Shown here: positions 6,019 to 6,899 of the stretch, piece by piece
How the letters are laid out: every line of letters begins with the position of its first letter
How positions within the stretch are numbered: the stretch's first letter is position 1
Source of the DNA: Candidatus Zixiibacteriota bacterium
GTDB lineage: Bacteria > Zixibacteria > MSB-5A5 > GN15 > FEB-12
Reading direction: 5' to 3'
DNA length: 6,899 bases
Assembly: GCA_030591625.1 (NCBI GenBank)
Contig: JAUVAR010000141.1
Coordinates: 1-6,899, forward strand
Made by a program: the position numbers and the translations under genes
Notes under the pieces: model-generated
The model's input: the letters and a program-made list of their open reading frames with translations, nothing else
The model's database searches: none
Told to the model about the DNA's origin: nothing

Positions 6019-6034
6019 GCAGATAGAAATCTGC
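6019..6034 (-). other. small hairpin in the ammonia-lyase leader
   Basis: GCAGAT (6019-6024) and ATCTGC (6029-6034) make a perfect 6-bp stem with a 4-nt loop, about 30 nt upstream of the ribosome binding site of the ammonia-lyase gene. It could be an operator or an mRNA leader structure, or chance. The rest of the 271-nt divergent region (5978-6248) has a GC-richer patch at about 6070-6135 and no convincing gene or RNA. Confidence 0.25.
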
Positions 6035-6142
6035 GAGCGATGTTGGAATAAAGCTATTCGTCTTGAAGGCCGGAGCCAGACAGAGAATTGTATTGGTCGG
6101 CGGCGGAATTGACTGCCCGAGAAACGCCGGTCGCTGATATTT

Positions 6143-6173
6143 TTGATCGACTGGTTCTGGTTATTCTCATAAT
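6143..6173 (+). promoter_or_regulatory. weak candidate promoter for the exonuclease gene
   Basis: TTGATC (6143-6148, 4 of 6) and CATAAT (6168-6173, 5 of 6) have a 19-bp spacer, longer than optimal. No better pair is visible between the divergent genes. Expected transcription start near 6180. Confidence 0.25.
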
Positions 6174-6248
6174 CTGAAATTTAATAAAGAAAAACTAATT
6201 GTCAATCGTTATGAAAAAGTCCATACTGAACTTATGAGATGGCAAAAG

Positions 6249-6899
6249 ATGGATGATCATTTTCTGCAAACCATTGATTTTGTGGCATTTGACACCGAAA
6301 CAACCGGCCTATGGGCTGCCGCTAACCGTCTGGTTGAAATCGGGGCTGTCAAGTTTCGACTTGGAAATCCAACGGTCGAGCGTTTTGGGGAGCTTATTTA
6401 CCCGGAAAGAAATATCCCACTTGAAGTAGTCAATGTGCATGGCATTACTGACACTATGGTAAAAGATGCTGACCGAGCTGAACCGGTCTTGAATCGTTTC
6501 CTTGATTTTTGTGGAAATGATTCAATTCTTATAGCCCATAATGCACTATTCGATATTTCATTCGTAGGTTCAGAACTTGATCGTGCCGGCATGAACCTGC
6601 CTAAAAACAGAGTTTTAGATACTGTTGATATTTATCGCAAGTTGCATCCGGGGCTTGATTCCTATTCCCTGCTTGCGCTGGCGAGACATTTTAAGATAAC
6701 TCAGTCTCAAACTCATCGGGCGCTCGATGATGCGATCATTGTGTGGAAACTATTCGAACTGGCATCTGAAAATCTTCCTTATGTTGATTCGGACTCTGCC
6801 CTCAAAAGAGAATTCACCCGCTATTCATTCGATCAATGGCAGGGTGAGACTCGTGAGCTGCCGGAACAGTACAATGATATTCAGACTGCAATCGATAAG
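6249..6899 (+). CDS. DnaQ-like DEDDh 3'-5' exonuclease-domain protein, C-terminus beyond window
   Basis: 217 residues are visible and the frame is open at the right edge. The exonuclease fold carries all three motifs of the DEDDh family: ExoI 'FDTETTG' (Asp15, Glu17), ExoII 'HNALFDISFV' (Asp102), and ExoIII 'HRALDDA' (His156, Asp161). These bind two metal ions and remove nucleotides from a 3' end. Related proteins include DNA polymerase III epsilon, the PolC exonuclease domain, RNase T and stand-alone exonucleases. After about residue 170 the chain goes on with 'LPYVDSDSALKREF' and 'LPEQYNDIQTAIDK', outside the exonuclease domain, so an extra C-terminal domain or at least an extension is present. 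The ATG at 6249 leaves a short lead-in to the first strand. An in-frame ATG at 6234 is equally possible, and neither has a strong ribosome binding site. Whether this is the replicative epsilon subunit cannot be decided. Confidence 0.88.
   Translation, partial: MDDHFLQTIDFVAFDTETTGLWAAANRLVEIGAVKFRLGNPTVERFGELIYPERNIPLEVVNVHGITDTMVKDADRAEPVLNRFLDFCGNDSILIAHNALFDISFVGSELDRAGMNLPKNRVLDTVDIYRKLHPGLDSYSLLALARHFKITQSQTHRALDDAIIVWKLFELASENLPYVDSDSALKREFTRYSFDQWQGETRELPEQYNDIQTAIDK

Noticed and set aside
6054..6170. 38-codon open frame on the minus strand upstream of the ammonia-lyase
   Set aside because: No ribosome binding site, Ser/Arg-rich translation without recognisable features, short enough to be chance.

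Overview
This 6.9 kb window comes from a bacterium of moderate to low GC content. It carries six complete protein genes and one that runs off the right edge. No rRNA, tRNA, CRISPR array or plasmid/phage hallmark gene is visible. Gene content (ECF sigma factor with a membrane anti-sigma, a multi-pass LTA-synthase/MdoB-type sulfatase-fold enzyme, an aromatic amino acid ammonia-lyase, a RAYT transposase with REP-like repeats) suggests a free-living bacterium, possibly of a poorly sampled FCB-type or candidate-phylum lineage. That placement is inference only; nothing here is a phylogenetic marker.

Layout, left to right. (1) 24-554, minus: an intact REP-associated tyrosine transposase (HUH/Y1 type). 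Two diverged, tandemly oriented copies of a ~33-nt palindromic repeat (595-627, 652-683) sit just upstream of its promoter. (2) 823-2151, plus: a tightly coupled three-gene operon, ECF sigma factor, two-TM anti-sigma factor without a zinc motif, and a YbjQ/UPF0145 protein. The genes overlap by 8 and 4 nt. The leader contains a dyad and a 9-bp direct repeat. (3) 2266-4275, plus: a 669-residue LTA synthase/MdoB-like membrane sulfatase-fold enzyme, preceded by a good sigma70-type promoter. (4) 4276-4453: a convergent intergenic region holding two long imperfect hairpins that are diverged copies of one another in opposite orientation (BIME-like). (5) 4454-5977, minus: a histidine/aromatic amino acid ammonia-lyase whose cofactor-forming tripeptide is Ala-Cys-Gly rather than Ala-Ser-Gly. 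(6) 6249 to the right edge, plus: a DEDDh (DnaQ-like) 3'-5' exonuclease domain whose C-terminal part is cut off.

How the parts relate. The sigma/anti-sigma/YbjQ genes almost certainly act together as an envelope-signal-responsive regulatory unit. The neighbouring envelope-modifying enzyme is a plausible but unproven target. The ammonia-lyase stands alone, with no hutU, hutI or hutC beside it. The RAYT and the palindromic repeats make this window a candidate RAYT/REP locus, with two sequence-unrelated palindrome families present. The most unusual points are the Cys-type MIO motif, the REP-like repeats beside the RAYT with paired stem changes, and the inverted pair of related hairpins.
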